Counted from the first letter of the stretch, positions 9,501 to 23,035 are shown. The stretch: 64,000 nt of DNA from Loripinus fragilis (GCA_964019695.1 OZ026521.1:30222601-30286600), one strand, 5' to 3'. Notes: a model not told the origin generated them from the sequence alone. Made by a program: numbers and translations.

Positions 9501-12500
9501 TAATAAAGAATCCTAGATTTTGCAGATTTAACAACAAGATCTGAACACCTGTTAAGGCTGTAACATATGTTACATGGCGTAATACATGAGCACGGACATT
9601 GACTTGATTCAGAAAATTCGCATGTTTTCCTGTAAGTCTCAAGCATCTGGTGCCTTAAATTGCTTAATCTTAGGAAATAATTCCTTGGTAATGATAAAGG
9701 CAATAGATCTTTGTTACAGATGATATAAATAAACTTTTGTCAATACTTCCTAATATGTATAATAATACTAAAATATAGATAGAGGGACACAGAAAATAAT
9801 AGTTAGACAATTTAGTAATGTTCCTATTAAATGTACATATTCTATACTAGTCCTGATCCAAGTCATATACAATATCCATTATTTCTGCTTCTAAGACAAA
9901 ATAATTGTCCACCTCATCTCATCAAAACCAGTAGAATCACCAAACAGTATTTTGTCTGCAAGCTGAGTAAGGGTCAGCTCTTACGCAGACATATTCTGTC
10001 GCAAATAACAATTCAAGTTGTATCGAATAAGAGATGTCTGCAAACTGTAAGCCAGGGTGTTAGTTGCTGTAGCAGTCTGTTACATATGTTACTATATAAA
10101 TTTAAGAATAATTTAATTGAAAGTTTGAGCTACGAAAAGAGGACATTTAAACTATCTAATCAATTGACATTATAATAGTCTGCATACTGGATGCCTATGC
10201 AACATAATAATCTATGAAAGCTGTTTGACATTAATATGGCTACCTGGGGTGCTTTGTGCGTTACATGAACTAAGTTATAATTTAAAATTGGCAATTGTGG
10301 CTATCGTCATTTAGTTTAACAACTGCTCTGTATAGGTTTCAACCCGTTTTAGATAAGGTTTTAATATCATATACTCGATTGACTTATATTGTCTAAAATG
10401 AGCTAACATAAATCCTACCCCCGGTTTTATTGAGGAGCAAATTTTGGTATTACCGTTTAAGTAAAACATATGTGAAAACAATTGCAGCTTGTGGATATTT
10501 TACATTTTCTTAGTCTTTCTTGCTCATAATTATATCTGCAAGTTGTCACCAATTTTCTAAGATCAGGACACTTATTTAAGATGTAACATATATAATATGA
10601 TGCGATCAATGAGCAAGGTCAATGTCTGATGTAATAGATGACATTTCAGAAAGAACCAATATATTTCACATGTGTACTTATGAATCTCCGGTCATTGGTG
10701 CCAAACCATTAGAAATTATATTCATTTCTGATTATCAAGCCCATGGACTGTTGTTACAGATGTCATCATTGGACGTTTTGACACATTTCCTATTACTGTG
10801 CATATAATGCTGAATATAGAGCCACAAATAATAAAGATAGTCTTATATTTATACAAGGCATTCAAACTAATTCTCATCCAAGTAACACTCATATTAAACA
10901 TTTGCCGTTGTCTGCTTCTGTGGAAATCATCATTATCACCCACCTCCTTGCAACAAGTATCATCACACAGTATTTCAATCAATTCCTGTTGTACGAACAA
11001 TTTTACCTTCAGTCCACTCAAATCGACGAACCATCATTATCATCTTTTCAACTATTCCATTCATGGCTTGGAGCATTTAGAAACTGGTATGAATGCCTGA
11101 TAATTGGCCTTTTGAACATGCGTTTCCAATGGTTCTCTGCAAGTAGATGAAAGACTTAAGCTATACAAGGAGACAAAATGCCATTAAAAGCATTGAGTAC
11201 CTGGCCTGATGTAGCTTGATATATCTGTGTAAAGAGTCATATCTGAGCTGGTTTACTTTGGTATAGGTTGCCTTTTCATGCATGCAACAAACACGTGTTT
11301 ATCTAATAATGTCTCCGAACACTTATTATCTTTTCCCAAGCATTCAAAAACTTCCATGAAGTCTTAGTACTTGTGAAGTGCTGAAAGAGAGGTAATTCTT
11401 TCCCTCCAGATGAACGAGCTAAATTTATCATAGCAGGCAGGATGAACAGATCATAAATTAGACCCTTTCATTTCAATGATTCACTAAGTTTCTGAGAGCA
11501 GAGTTCTTATTTAAGGATTTAACATATATAACTTGTCATAATAAAGGAGCAAGGGAATTGTCTTGACATTATCATGTTTGATTACACCGTCCAAGGCAAG
11601 TGTTTTCGATTTCTGCTTTTTCAACGGATCATGAAATGGGACATCCTCTTCAACTTGTTTTCTCTGTATCAATCATCCATTGAGCACAATGTAGACCTAC
11701 TGGTTATCCTACTCTACATAGTCACGTTCCCTTTTTTGCGTGCAACAGCTGATGATACCCTGCAAAAACTGAGAAAGCAAAGGTTTTGCATTATCTTGAG
11801 GCGTGTTTTAAGGTATTGACAACAACAAATGAACTAGTAGCAAACATAGTTGATGGCAATGTCCAACTTTATGTCCTTTCTTATATACCAGATAGCTTTC
11901 AAGGTGTAACAGAAATGGCATTATAATGTCTGCCAAACTCATCAAGAGTAGATGGTGTTACAGATATATCTAAGGCAAACTCAATTAAGTTCTTTGATCG
12001 TCAACAACGCGGAACATCAAAAATACATTTGATCTATGACTTAAGCACCAAAGGACTGGAAAGGTTCAATGGCAAACGATGTTAATTAAAAGCAATGTAT
12101 CAAACTTCTTTGACCAATGGCAGAAATCTTAATGTATGCTAAGAGGTACAAGGTAGAGACATATATTTTCAAAATATCAGAGCAGTGCTATAATTGACTA
12201 GCACGAATGTAGAGGCAGTTGCAGTAAGATTGCTCTCGCCACTTCACAGGAAGAGACATACGCCAGAATCATACTCCATTGTATGCATATATGTGAAACA
12301 GCACCAAACACTACCCATATTTAATTTATTGCTTGATCCCATGACAATGAAATGCTGTTTCTGCTTTTGAAGAATGCTGAGGATTCAAGTTATACTCAGT
12401 CATTTTGTTTGATACTGGTACAGGTCACACATACAAAGAAAATGCAATTAAGTCCTTGAGGGCAAAAGATGAGGAGCACAAGAAACGCTTATAAGTGATG

Positions 12501-12790
12501 TTGGTCACAATTACCAATTTAGAAAGGTAGTGTTAATTAATGTAACGCACATAACACCATAGAAAGATGTATTTTTGTTAACAAAGGCTTCCATATGCAG
12601 TAAAAGCATTCAGCATGCAAACTACATGAATAATTCAAATAAATAGATAGTTTAATGTCTTCTTTCTGTATTTACTTATTCTTAATTTGATATGGTAACA
12701 TATGTGACATGCTGTTACATGCTAACTCCCTGGTTGAATTATTCTTTAAAATAGGATATGTCTGCACATTCCCCAATGGGTGGGATTGAA
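9501..12790. repeat. Family N diverged repeats in mixed orientation
   Basis: Several related blocks lie here. Bases 10010-10100 are the reverse complement of a block at about 15640-15720 (shared 'tcgaataagagatgt' and CTGTTACATATGT). Block 12490-12780 is a direct relative of 15420-15760 (shared 'agatagtttaatgtcttctttctgta'-type stretch). Blocks near 10565 and 11508 share 'aacatatataa' followed by 'gagcaagg'. The open frames on the plus strand (for example 9831-10175) do not look like protein. Probably remnants of one large non-autonomous element. Confidence 0.5.
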
Positions 12791-12991
12791 CAGGACCTTA
12801 CTCAGTTTGCAGTCATAATACTATGCGATGAATCTACTGGTTGTGATGAAATGGGTGATTATTTTGCCACAGCAGCAAACACAATGATAGACATTGTATG
12901 TGAGGTTGATTTGAATAAAATTGGTTTTGCATATTTAGATTTAACAGGAACATTTATTAGAGTTATAGCCTAAGAAAATCTAACTTGTTCC

Positions 12992-13620
12992 ATTCAGAAT
13001 TACACGGAATCACTCAGAGTCGCTGATTTTATGCCAAAATTAAACTTATGGGACGGCCCTTTTTCATATACTGTGGTGACCTTTGATTTTTATTTCACAT
13101 TTTTCAGGGTTATGTTAAGGTTCTTCAAATTCATGAAAGTCATTTATTTTTATTGGGCATGTATACCTTAAATTCCCGCATTTATGTAAAAATTAATCAA
13201 AATTGACATTTTCATAATTAAAAATCCTTTTTGTAAATACCCTTCTTTTATTTATTTTTTTTTTTTAGATTTTTGGCCTCTTACTAATTCTTCAACACTG
13301 TATAGGCATAATTAATGTTATTGCTCAAAAAATCAAACTCTTTATATTCAAAATTACACAAAATCCATCCAAGGTACTGATTTTGATGTAAAATTACTAC
13401 TTTTAGGACGACCCCTTTTTCAAATACGACGGGGGACCTTTACTTTTTATTTCAATTTTTAACAGATTATGTTTAGGTCATCTTATATCTAAAATTCAAT
13501 TATTTCTCTTAGGCAAATATATGTTTAATTTCCTAATTTATGTCAAAATTTTAGCCTTTTCCATTAACCTCAATGCTAAAATAAGCATTTCTAAGGGCAC
13601 TTTTGAAACGAACATAACTT
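12992..13620 (+). repeat. Two-unit diverged tandem repeat, about 354-bp period
   Basis: Unit 1 starts at 12992 and unit 2 near 13346. Both run through ATTCARAATTACAC, a GGACGRCCC block followed by 'ttttTCA', a GACCTTT block and 'ATTATGTTtAGG'. No coding signal. Confidence 0.65.
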
Positions 13621-15414
13621 TTCCCAATCACGCTGAGGTACCATTTTTCCCCTTAATTGGTCAAGAAGGCTTAACTTGATAAGATGTAGCAGTATGAGTG
13701 AATTCTCTTGGGCAGGTTTCTAACAGTGAAATTAAACCCGGTGTCCTTAATTTCTTTTTGTATCTCTATATATTTTAGTATTATACGCATTAGGAAATAT
13801 GTGATTAAACGTTTATTTAAAACATCTGTAACACAATTCCAGTGGCTTGTTATCAGCAATTACTATAATTCCTAAGATTAAGGCACCAGAGGTTAGAGAT
13901 TTATAGGAAAAAAAGTGAAAATAGTATTTTTTCTGAAATATCATCTCTTACATCAAGACAATTTTCTTGCTCAGTTATTATGCCATTTAACATATACAGT
14001 CAGACATAAGTTAAGCATCGCCTCAATGGTTTCCTAGAAAACGAAGGAAGCTTTCAAGTCATGAATATTTTCTTGTTTTATTTATTAAAACAGATAAAGT
14101 GGTGACAATTTACAGCAAATTTCGTTTCGATTATCACAAAGGTAAACAACCAGGCATGGTAAGTGCACACTTACCCCTAAAATGTCCCTATTCTCTAGCC
14201 CATTATGGTGTTTTCAAAACACTTAGACATGTAAAGTGTTAGTCTCACATTGTTACAATATCAAAGACAAATTATGTCTGAAAATTTCAGATTTATATCT
14301 CTAAAAGAATAAAAGTTATGGATATGTAAAGAATGGCATGTTATATAGTGATAATGCAAAAATTATTAACAGGCGATTAACTTTCACTATGATCCTCCAT
14401 AACTGACCTGAAACCTTGAGTTCGACAGAATCAGTTTGACACTATTTTGAAAAGTAAGTCTAGATTACTTCTGCGGCGTTTATTTGAATTCAAAGTAAGC
14501 ATTTTGGGTTAAGCTGTGGCATTTTTAAGGGTACATCCCAAAGAAGGGGTTGGTGCATACAGGACACCGTAGAAATTCAGTAAAATGACAAAATGACATT
14601 CTGATATGTTCAGCACACCACAGGAAGACAAAGATTACTAAATATTACAAACTTGTTGTTCTTCTGAAGAAATTTGTACGCAAAAAATGTCTCTGAAAAA
14701 ATGTTTGGGTGATGCTTTACTTATGTCTGACTGTATATGTTTCAGCCTTTATGGGTGCTCTGATCCTGGTGTCAAACTTACAAATCTATTAGTCTTTATT
14801 ATTTTAGCAAGACAGTCCCAAAATATAAGGTATCCACCAGTGGCAAATATTTTCATATATTTTATCTTCAATAATAGATATAATATGGACTACTTTAAAC
14901 TGAGGGTAGGATAATTTAACTGCTCCTTTAAAGCTGCATAGTCTGTAACTTTTGATCTTTTAATTTTAGAACTAATGTTTCTATTTTTCAAGAACACAGT
15001 AAATTAACTAAATTTCAGGCAAACATTTTTACCAATTTCGTAAATCTTAACAAATTATCAGTATCAAAACAACAGCATTTATGTTAAAATTAACTGTCTA
15101 TAATTACTGGAGGGACGCAAATAATTACCAACAAGAGAAAAACACACCTGTTTTATAAGATAATTCACTTTTCCGTGCAGTTTTCAGCTATAGTGAACAG
15201 ATTTATTGAGAAAACATAACTTAATTCTACTTTTACAAATGATTTAAAAAGAAAATAAAATTTTTCGAAAAATATCAAAAGTTACAGAGTATGCAGCTTT
15301 AAGACAATATATATAAAATAGAAAAGCAAAACTTGATGCCGTTTTTCTTTTAGTCAAATGAGTATTTTAGTAAACCAAGATTAAAAATATTTGAAAAAAT
15401 GCACAGATCGGCTG
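13621..15414. other. No gene recognised
   Basis: AT-rich sequence with no convincing gene, RNA or repeat. Confidence 0.35.
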
Positions 15415-15770
15415 TAAAAGTAAATGATGCTAGTCACAATTACAATTTTCAAAGGGAAATTTTATCTATGTAATGCACATATCACCATTCGAAGCCGTTG
15501 TTTTGTTAAATATGCTTCTTTTTTGTAGCTAAGGCATCAAGCATGCAGACTACATGAGCAATTTGAATAATAAGATAGTTTAATGTCTTCTTTCTGTAGC
15601 CCAAACTTTCATTTTACTTTTTTTCTTAATTTGTTATAGCGACATATGTAACAGGCTGTTACAGGCTAACGCCCAGGCGTAAACAGTGCAAACATCTCTT
15701 ATTCGACGCAGCTTAAATTGCTCTTTAAGATATGATATGTCTGCAAAATTCCCTAGTGGGGAGCAGTACC
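15415..15770. repeat. Family N repeat, distal copy
   Basis: Direct relative of 12490-12780 and inverted relative of 9953-10100. See the family N entry at 9501-12790 for the shared blocks. Confidence 0.6.
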
Positions 15771-16089
15771 TTTTTTAGCTTGAAGTCTAATAGGTTTGAT
15801 AGGAAAAATGATAAAAATAATCATTTTGGGCTTTGTCTACCTACATATAATTCGAACAACTGTTAATTCGAAATAAAACCTCAAGTCCCGAGGACTTCGA
15901 ATATGCGAGATTTTACTTTAGTTGAAGATATGAAACCTGTGTGTCATCAACGCAGGAAACAGCTGGATCAGGGCGAAAGGTTATACATGTATAGTATTAT
16001 GAAATACACAGTTGAAGGCTCTGCTTTCTCGCATATATTCCATAACCAATAGAAAAACATAGCAGAACATATACATTTGAAACATCATG

Positions 16090-16829
16090 TGTTTAAGGAG
16101 ATACATCTTTCAAAAGCTCTGATTTGCCAGAATTTTTTCCTGTATAAACAAAAAATGTTTTTTTTTTATCAAGAAACGGATACCTTTGGCCACATTGTTG
16201 TATGAACAATTAATACATCTCACATAGATCACTTTACGCCCCAACATACAGCTTTTAAGCAATCCACAGCATGCTTATCAGTCTTTTTAGAGTCACTTCC
16301 TGGTTTGATACCGTTTACAATATTGTGACACGCTGGGTGAACTTTAGAAAAAAAAACAGTTGCATGAACATTTACCGATTACAATATTTAGAATTTTTTT
16401 CGCCCAAAATGTACAAATTTCTGGTAGAAAAATATATTCTACAATTTTTGCTTATTCTGTTTTCAAGGTCAAAATGAAAAATTGTAAATAATACCAGAAA
16501 TACATATATTTTGGGTCAAAATACTTCTAAATATCGTAGTCAGATAATTGTAGTTCATGTTCATGCAACTGTTTTTTTTTCTAAAGTTAACCCAGTGTGT
16601 CACAATATTGTAAACGGTATCAAACCAGGAAATGACTCTATAAAGACTGATAAGCATGCTGTGGATTGCTCAAAAGTTGTATGTTGGGGCGTAAAGTGAT
16701 CTATGTGAGATGTATATATTGTTCATATAGCAATGTGGCCAAAGCCTTGATAAAAAAAAACATTTTTTGTTTATACAGGAAAAAATTCATGCAAGTAAGA
16801 GCTTTTGATAGATATATCCCCTTAACAAC
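16090..16829. mobile_element. 740-bp near-palindrome (foldback element)
   Basis: Left arm 16090-16450 and right arm about 16470-16829 are reverse complements with few mismatches. Shared landmarks include TTTGATACCGTTTACAAT, CACAGCATGCTTATCAG, TTACGCCCCAACATACA and a T-rich run, present on both strands at mirrored positions about a centre near 16460. There is no open frame of note. A transcript through it would fold into one long stem. Confidence 0.85.
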
Positions 16830-17349
16830 CCCGTAGTGCGTGTTCATGTTGCAGTAAACCTATTTTCACCATAAAATCGCTTCACTGGTGACCTGGTGTA
16901 TGCCAATCTAAAATGGGTGGGTTCTGTCTTTATAGTCAAATGCAAGATCCAGCAAAAACGGCTGTAGACATGTGTAGTGAAGTACAAAAGGTCACCAGCT
17001 TTCAGATGATAAATTGTATCGGTATTTACCCCTGTTCAGTTATCCGGATACATGTCAGCATGTCATATATATGCAAACAAATTTGGGTTAGATTTAGGAA
17101 ACTTATGTTAATATTTAGACACAAATCGAGATAAATGAAGGTGTGAGAAAAAATGACAGATTATAAATGAACTTCTGACGTATATGTATCAAATATGTCT
17201 ATACGTAATAAACTGTTTGTTATCTCAGCTTTTACAACCATTGCCCTGTTGAACAAACTACTAAGCCACGCATTCTCTGTTTATTGACTGAGGTGTCACA
17301 AGTTAATTTCAAAATTTGTAACCAATAATAATTCATGATTCTCACACTA

Positions 17350-17415
17350 AATGGCAATACTGTAAATCATGATCAGTCGGCTCCTGAAGGAGCCGGCTGA
17401 TCTTGATCTACGGTA
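17350..17415. repeat. Short GATCA-type hairpin
   Basis: Near-perfect stem: GATCAGTCGGCTCCTG followed at once by its near complement ending CTGATC, set inside a second layer (gtaaatcat / tgatctac). It resembles the central stems of families A and B but lacks their outer ends. Confidence 0.6.
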
Positions 17416-17625
17416 TTTTTCAATGATAAATTACACCAAGGTTCTTAATGACAGTGTTGAACTCGGTTTACCCAGTTTGGGTATACATCCTAACAATACA
17501 TTGAGATGACGAAGAATGAGAATTCCACCGGAGTTATGATTTACTGCCTGTCACCTATGGAGGTATTACGTAGATAGATGATAAAAGAGGAAATAATCAC
17601 AGGTAGACTGCATAATATTGTGTTA

Positions 17626-18947
17626 CGAGGGCTGTTCAAATATGAATGCAAGTAGCTTCATAACTTTCTTCAAATGTATGCTACGACAAAATGTCATACC
17701 TTTCTGGAAAGAACTATTTGTCGTCTTTAAAATGGCACCAAACATAAAGAAACATTCACTCTATTTCTCGAGTTACAGACGCTTATATAAAGGCCATCCC
17801 TGTATACTGAAGTTTTTATGAAGCATATTGCCATACACGTTTTGGTACTTGTGCGGATATAGTGTCATATCTTTGTAAGTTTGAGACAAAATGGCACCAA
17901 ATTTTAGATGCAAGTTTAAGGTACCTTTACAAGGTTGCTTGCATAAAAAAGTTTATATAATCATGTTTCAATCTCGAGTAAACAGGCACGTTTGTGACGT
18001 CATTAGTTTTATGATAAACGTCATTTTGAGTTATCTACTGGTGATGCAATATTGAACATCGCTGTGTCTTTTTCTTTGCGTTTTGCTTAAAACATGCTTA
18101 ATATGTCATAATGAAGTTTTCAAAACGTTCCGTCCTCTATTTACAGAGCTATCACATTTTATATCATTTTTAAAGCCCTTTCTGCTTCTTAATGACGTGT
18201 TTACATTCATTAAAATATGTTCAATCTGTCTAGTCATCAAGACCAGGTGAGTAATTAAATGTAAATAATGCCTATTTGGTAAAGCTTAAAGTAAACGTTC
18301 AAATTTATATTAAAACCGCAATGTTATGGCAACAAAATTAAGTATAAGTTCTATAACCCCTTCACTAAAGGCAGTTTTGACTTAATAAAAATGCTTTTCA
18401 CCATTTAAAAATTACCCATCATCCTTCAATGATTTGTAGCAACAACTCAGTATGAGCGATCAACATATTGTCTTTGAGTTAAAACTAGTTTTAATGTTGC
18501 TTCGTGCATTTTGTTAGAGAAAAGTTTGACTGAAAACTGAAAGGTGGTGTTTTGTTTACCATTTATTTGCAAAGATAAGGAGACTTTAGTGAACACGATT
18601 CGATGTAATTTAACAAAAAGCATGTCAGATTTTCGCAACTTTCACAGGATCATTATATAAGTATATGGGGATACTTCCTTAAAAAACTCTAGAAATATCA
18701 CCGATTTATCGAAGAAATATACGCTCGTCTATATCATTGGTATGTTCGAAGAATTTAGTTTGTTAGTGTACTAAAGTGACCCTTATTCAAAGGGCTATAA
18801 CTCGATAAGTATACTGTATTTTTCTTTAGGTCTGGTGCCAGTTTAAAGGTGACATGTAATCCTTTATAGAAACGTATACCATTTTGTTGTAGCATAAATG
18901 TGACGAAAGTTATGAAGCTACTTGCATTCATATTTGAACAGCCCTCG
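17626..18947. mobile_element. Mariner-type non-autonomous element with long TIRs
   Basis: Ends are CGAGGGCTGTTCAAATATGA and its reverse complement, flanked by TA at 17624-17625 and 18948-18949 as expected for Tc1/mariner insertion. The inverted repeats extend about 165-190 bp with scattered mismatches. The middle (about 17820-18755) has no transposase frame, so it would depend on a transposase made elsewhere. Confidence 0.75.
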
Positions 18948-19149
18948 TACAAGTAAATCCCACGTTTCTTAATATCACTGCCTTCATATAAAACGGACAT
19001 ATATCTCTCAGCATTTCTGAAGCGTTTTTAAACATTCCCCAATTCGTTTAATATTAAAGTTAAATGTAATATGTCAGCCAAAGCATGCAGCCGTTATCCA
19101 TATCCACGGTATCAGGAATCCCGAACGCAATGCTATTTTGGTAATTATT

Positions 19150-20460
19150 CCCACGCTTTTTTTAAAAAAAAAGCGAAGGGGATATTGTTATCGTATCCGT
19201 CCGTCTGTCCGTTATGCTATCTCCTCCTAAACCATTGGACGAAATTCAACCAAATTTGGAGGGTGAGTTACTCACATGAATGGGGCGTGCAACGTCAAAC
19301 TTTTTTTGGCCCCGCCCCTGGGGCCCTGGGGAGGGGTCAAAAGGTCAAATATCATTTAATTTCAATTACAAAGTCAATTTCAAAGATTTTTACACCAAAC
19401 TTTGTGCGTGTACTCACAAATGAAAGATACAAAACATATCAGACGGGATTTTTATTCTGTCGCCTGGGTCATGCCCTGAGGGTGGGACTTGGGGGGTGCT
19501 TAGGGGCCAAAATCAAATTCCGTCCTGCTGTCTGTCCAATATGCTATCTCCTCCTAAATTATTGGACGAAATCCAACCAAATTTGGTGTGTGAGTTACTC
19601 TCATGAGTGGGGCATGCAATGGCATTTTTTTTGCTTCGCCCCCTGTGGCCCTGGGGAGGGGTCAAAAGGTCAAATATCATCTAATTTTAACTACAAAGTC
19701 AATTTCAAAGATTTTTATACCAAATTTTGTGTGTGTTCTCACAAATGAAAGAGACAAAACATATCAGACGGGATTTATATTCTGTCGCCTGGGTCATGCC
19801 CCAGGGGTGGGACTTAGGGGCACTGGGGGTGCCCAGGGGGACAAAAAAATTCAAACATGGTCAAGTCCCAGGGAGGTACTCTCTATTTTTCTGCATACGT
19901 AGGCTCGGGCCCAGCATCTACCCTTCACCCCAAAAAAACATCAGGAGTTTCAAGCACCCCAAAAAAATATTTGAAATTTTAGCAAACCAAAAAAATATCC
20001 CCATTCTATACAATGACCTTAAGAAAAGACCCTAAAATGCATAGAAATAACTACTAAATATAGTCCAATTTTGTGATGACACCAAAAAAATATCCACAAA
20101 ATCTTCATACCCCAAAAAAATATTTATTTTTCTATAAACCCAAAAAAATATTGAAATTCAAAATTTTGGACCCAAAACAAATGAGCGGAGCCTACGTATG
20201 TATGAAAATATCAGAGTACCCCTCCTCCCTGGGGGTCATGTGGCATATCAAATCGACGGGGATGACGAGCAGAACAGAATGCAAGTAACATTTTTATCCT
20301 AGAGTCAAACTGGCGACCTTGGGGCGAGGTCAAAAGGTCAAATATCATTATCATGTCAATTTCAAAGATTTTTATACCAAATTTGTGTGTGTTCTCACAA
20401 ATAAAAGATAGAAAACATATTGAACAGAATTTTATTCTGTTGCCAGGGTCATGATCTGTG
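19150..20460 (+). repeat. About 324-bp tandem repeat, three units, third separated
   Basis: Landmark GGTCAAAAGGTCAAATATCA occurs at about 19337, 19661 and 20328. The first two units are adjacent; a family E element splits the second from the third. Units share 'gctatctcctcctaaa', 'tggacgaaat(c/t)caacc' and 'tctgtcgcctgggtcatg'. A 225-codon open frame crosses the units (19071-19748) but it is repeat sequence, not a recognisable protein. Confidence 0.75.
19874..20222. mobile_element. Family E element nested in the tandem repeat
   Basis: Ends are inverted: GGTACTCTcTATTTTtc...CATACGTAGGCTC at left and GAGCCTACGTATGtATG...CAGAGTACC at right. The interior is rich in CCAAAAAAATAT motifs. Related sequence lies at 62.43-62.58 and 62.81-62.91 kb. 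It interrupts the 324-bp repeat, so it is younger than that array. Confidence 0.7.
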
Positions 20461-21104
20461 GTGGGACTTGGGGTGCTGGAGGGGAGGGAGTCAAGAACTT
20501 AGGCGTAGGGATTTGCGATGGCGCCTCATCGACTGCACGCTCTAGTGTTTGTATTATGACTGTTGACATAGAAAACGGGGGACTGAACAAGTTAGCACCG
20601 CGCAGCAAGAGTCCTTTGACATGCGCAACCCATCCAGGTTCCTAGTAACTCGTATAGTACTGTTTTGGAAACAATATCCGGATCCCCCTATTGTCACTAA
20701 TAGTGATTACAAGTATTGATTTGTGGGGATTTTTTAAACTATTTTGACAATCCTTGGTATGATGAAGTTATTTTTTAAGCGATTTGAACTTTAAAAGTAT
20801 ATACAACACTTACATTGTCATTAAATGTTTTCAAAGTTTTGTAAGCTGAAGAGTGATCGTGGCCCATGAAAACCCGAAATCTTTCCTCTCTGACCTCTCT
20901 CTTCCCACATAAATATACACACAAGCGCGAGAGCAAGTAGTAATCTCTTGTAACGTCATCTTCAATAATTGGTATTTAAAAACATTTGGATAAACATATT
21001 TCCGATACTTTGTAGCACTGACCAAATTCACTTTACAGTGGATAGACAGGTGGAGGAGGGAGGCAGTTTGGGGGTATCATTTCACGAGAGAGAACTTGTT
21101 CATT
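20461..21104. other. No gene or repeat recognised
   Basis: Unique-looking intergenic DNA; short open frames only. Confidence 0.35.
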
Positions 21105-21525
21105 CTACTCTCTTGATTTGGCAATCTCCTTTTTATAGCTTGATTTATATGTTCTAGGAGATGATGCATTGATAAGTTAGGGGTCTTTCATGCAAACCAA
21201 ATATCTATGTGTCTTGATTTATATCTGAATTAAGGGTGAGGTTGGCACCGTGAAACCGGTTTAAGCCCTCAAGTAAATTATTTTACTGACCGTTCCAAGG
21301 CGGTACTTCTTTTGAGGATCTTTTATGTTGTTGTTTTTTCTGTCTCGTTTTTGTTATGTCTTTGTGCGCGTCTGTTTATTTGTGCCTTGTGGTCACCTGC
21401 TGGGAAAGGGCTGAAATCTTGGCTCTCGTTTGTGGTGTCTAACTGTGAGTTTGTCACTTTCCCATTGGTAGCCTGGGTCAGGTGTGGTACTCCTGATCTT
21501 TGCACGTTTACTTATTTGTTTCCAA
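21105..21525. repeat. Family D dispersed repeat, copy 2 (long form)
   Basis: About 420 bp, colinear with 23040-23440. Shared blocks are 'gatttatatgttctaggaga', 'gtctttcatgcaaa', 'gaccgttccaaggcggt' and the common 3' half described for copy 1. Confidence 0.75.
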
Positions 21526-22313
21526 GTTTCTGCGGTTAGACTATGACTTGCATATAGGATAAGATAAATGCATTTATAATGATTTATCTGGGGTCAAAGA
21601 TATGTGGTCAAAGATTAATTGATATAAATTATGATCTTATATTGTCGAATTACGTAACTTCGACAGGTCATATTTACAAATATTTACACACTAGATAAAG
21701 AAATGCTGATGATTTTTAAATAAATCACCTTTTTGACTAATTAGCATTTGCTTGGTGGTTTTAATCGACTACTCAGTGATAATGGATAAATTAACAAGCC
21801 CGCCTCTCTTCACGTCATATATAGAGTGACAGTTTGCATGTGTATTCGTTTAAAATTATTTCTGACAAAACCCTTTTTCTAACTTATCTAGGAAGGTTTT
21901 TGCTTTTCGTTTTTCATGTAAATGATACAAGTCTATTAATGGATTAACTTTAATCCCAGTGATCAATGGCTTGTATTTACAGCTGACAAATGTGATTGGC
22001 GCGCATTGCTTCTAAATGAGCGGGTCATGTGCATCAATGGCGAGGTAACATTTGTCTCTCGGGTATGATATTAGAAATACATTTTATCATCATTTCGGGC
22101 TGATTCTGGTCCTGTTCTGGCACACTATTCACGCTAATCAAAACTGCCAGCTATCAAACGATTGTAAGAGTTAAGGGCTGCTTGAAAACTACTATCATCT
22201 AGCAAAAGGAGAAGAGAAAAAAAATCTTTTGACAACATCACCTGAATCACTGACCGAAATTCAGATAATCTTATACAAGTGTTCTACATATTGTCATGAA
22301 AAACGAGAACTAT
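21526..22313. other. No gene recognised
   Basis: AT-rich DNA with no credible coding region or repeat. Confidence 0.35.
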
Positions 22314-22548
22314 GCATGCTCGGATCCAGAAAGTTTTGTCAGAGGGGGTCCAACTCTGCTGACGACTTTTTTTTCTTTTTGGTGATGAGGGGAGGAGAAC
22401 AATACCACTAAAAGCTGGAAATCATCAGCTAGCCAGCGAACCGCCATTTAAAATGGCGGCCCGCCGAGAAACCCTATAGGTTTGTGTTTTTTTTCAGGGG
22501 TGGTTCCTGCCCTCCCCCTCCCTCTCCCCTTCTGTATCCGCGCATGGT
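22314..22548. repeat. Small inverted-repeat element
   Basis: Left end CATGCTCGGATCCAGAA and right end TTCTGTATCCGCGCATG are imperfect reverse complements. GA-rich and CT-rich tracts lie just inside them. No target duplication is clear. Confidence 0.45.
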
Positions 22549-22736
22549 ATGACAAAGGAATGGCACAATGACAGATCAACACAAGGCGCCATGAAGAAGA
22601 GACATAAGAGCTCATCCAAACAAAGACACACACATAAAAGTATGAATGGAATTAAAGTTAAGCAACCGGCTGTCTCTTCCTTCGTGAGATGATTGCAAAA
22701 GAAAAGACAAAAGACTATGCATCTAAAAACAAGGAC

Positions 22737-22773
22737 CACACACACACGCGCGCACACGCACGCACGCACACAC
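22737..22773. repeat. CA/CG microsatellite
   Basis: Alternating purine-pyrimidine run of CA and CG dinucleotides, about 37 bases. Confidence 0.9.
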
Positions 22774-23035
22774 TGGTTCGGAGCAACAGCAAACAATGAA
22801 CTTACAACAACAAAATATACCTGCTTTTGAAAGGGCAGTGGTTGTACATAGCCAGCGGGTGTCCCTAAATGTATTTTTGCCCTAAATACTGCTGTTGTTA
22901 AAACACACTAATTGTTTACTCGCATAGAGGCTTGGGGCCTGATGCTTTGGCTGTTGTCAGGCACACAGGAGTTTTCCTGTTGGATTTTTTTTGCTCTGGT
23001 ATTCAGTTTCATTACTGTTGAGTCCTAATCTCTGC

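Noticed and set aside
9831..10175. 114-codon frame
   Set aside because: Lies in repeat family N, no recognisable domain, no splice or promoter context.
19071..19748. Open frame of 225 codons
   Set aside because: It runs through two units of the 324-bp tandem repeat and repeats itself with changes; no protein family resemblance.
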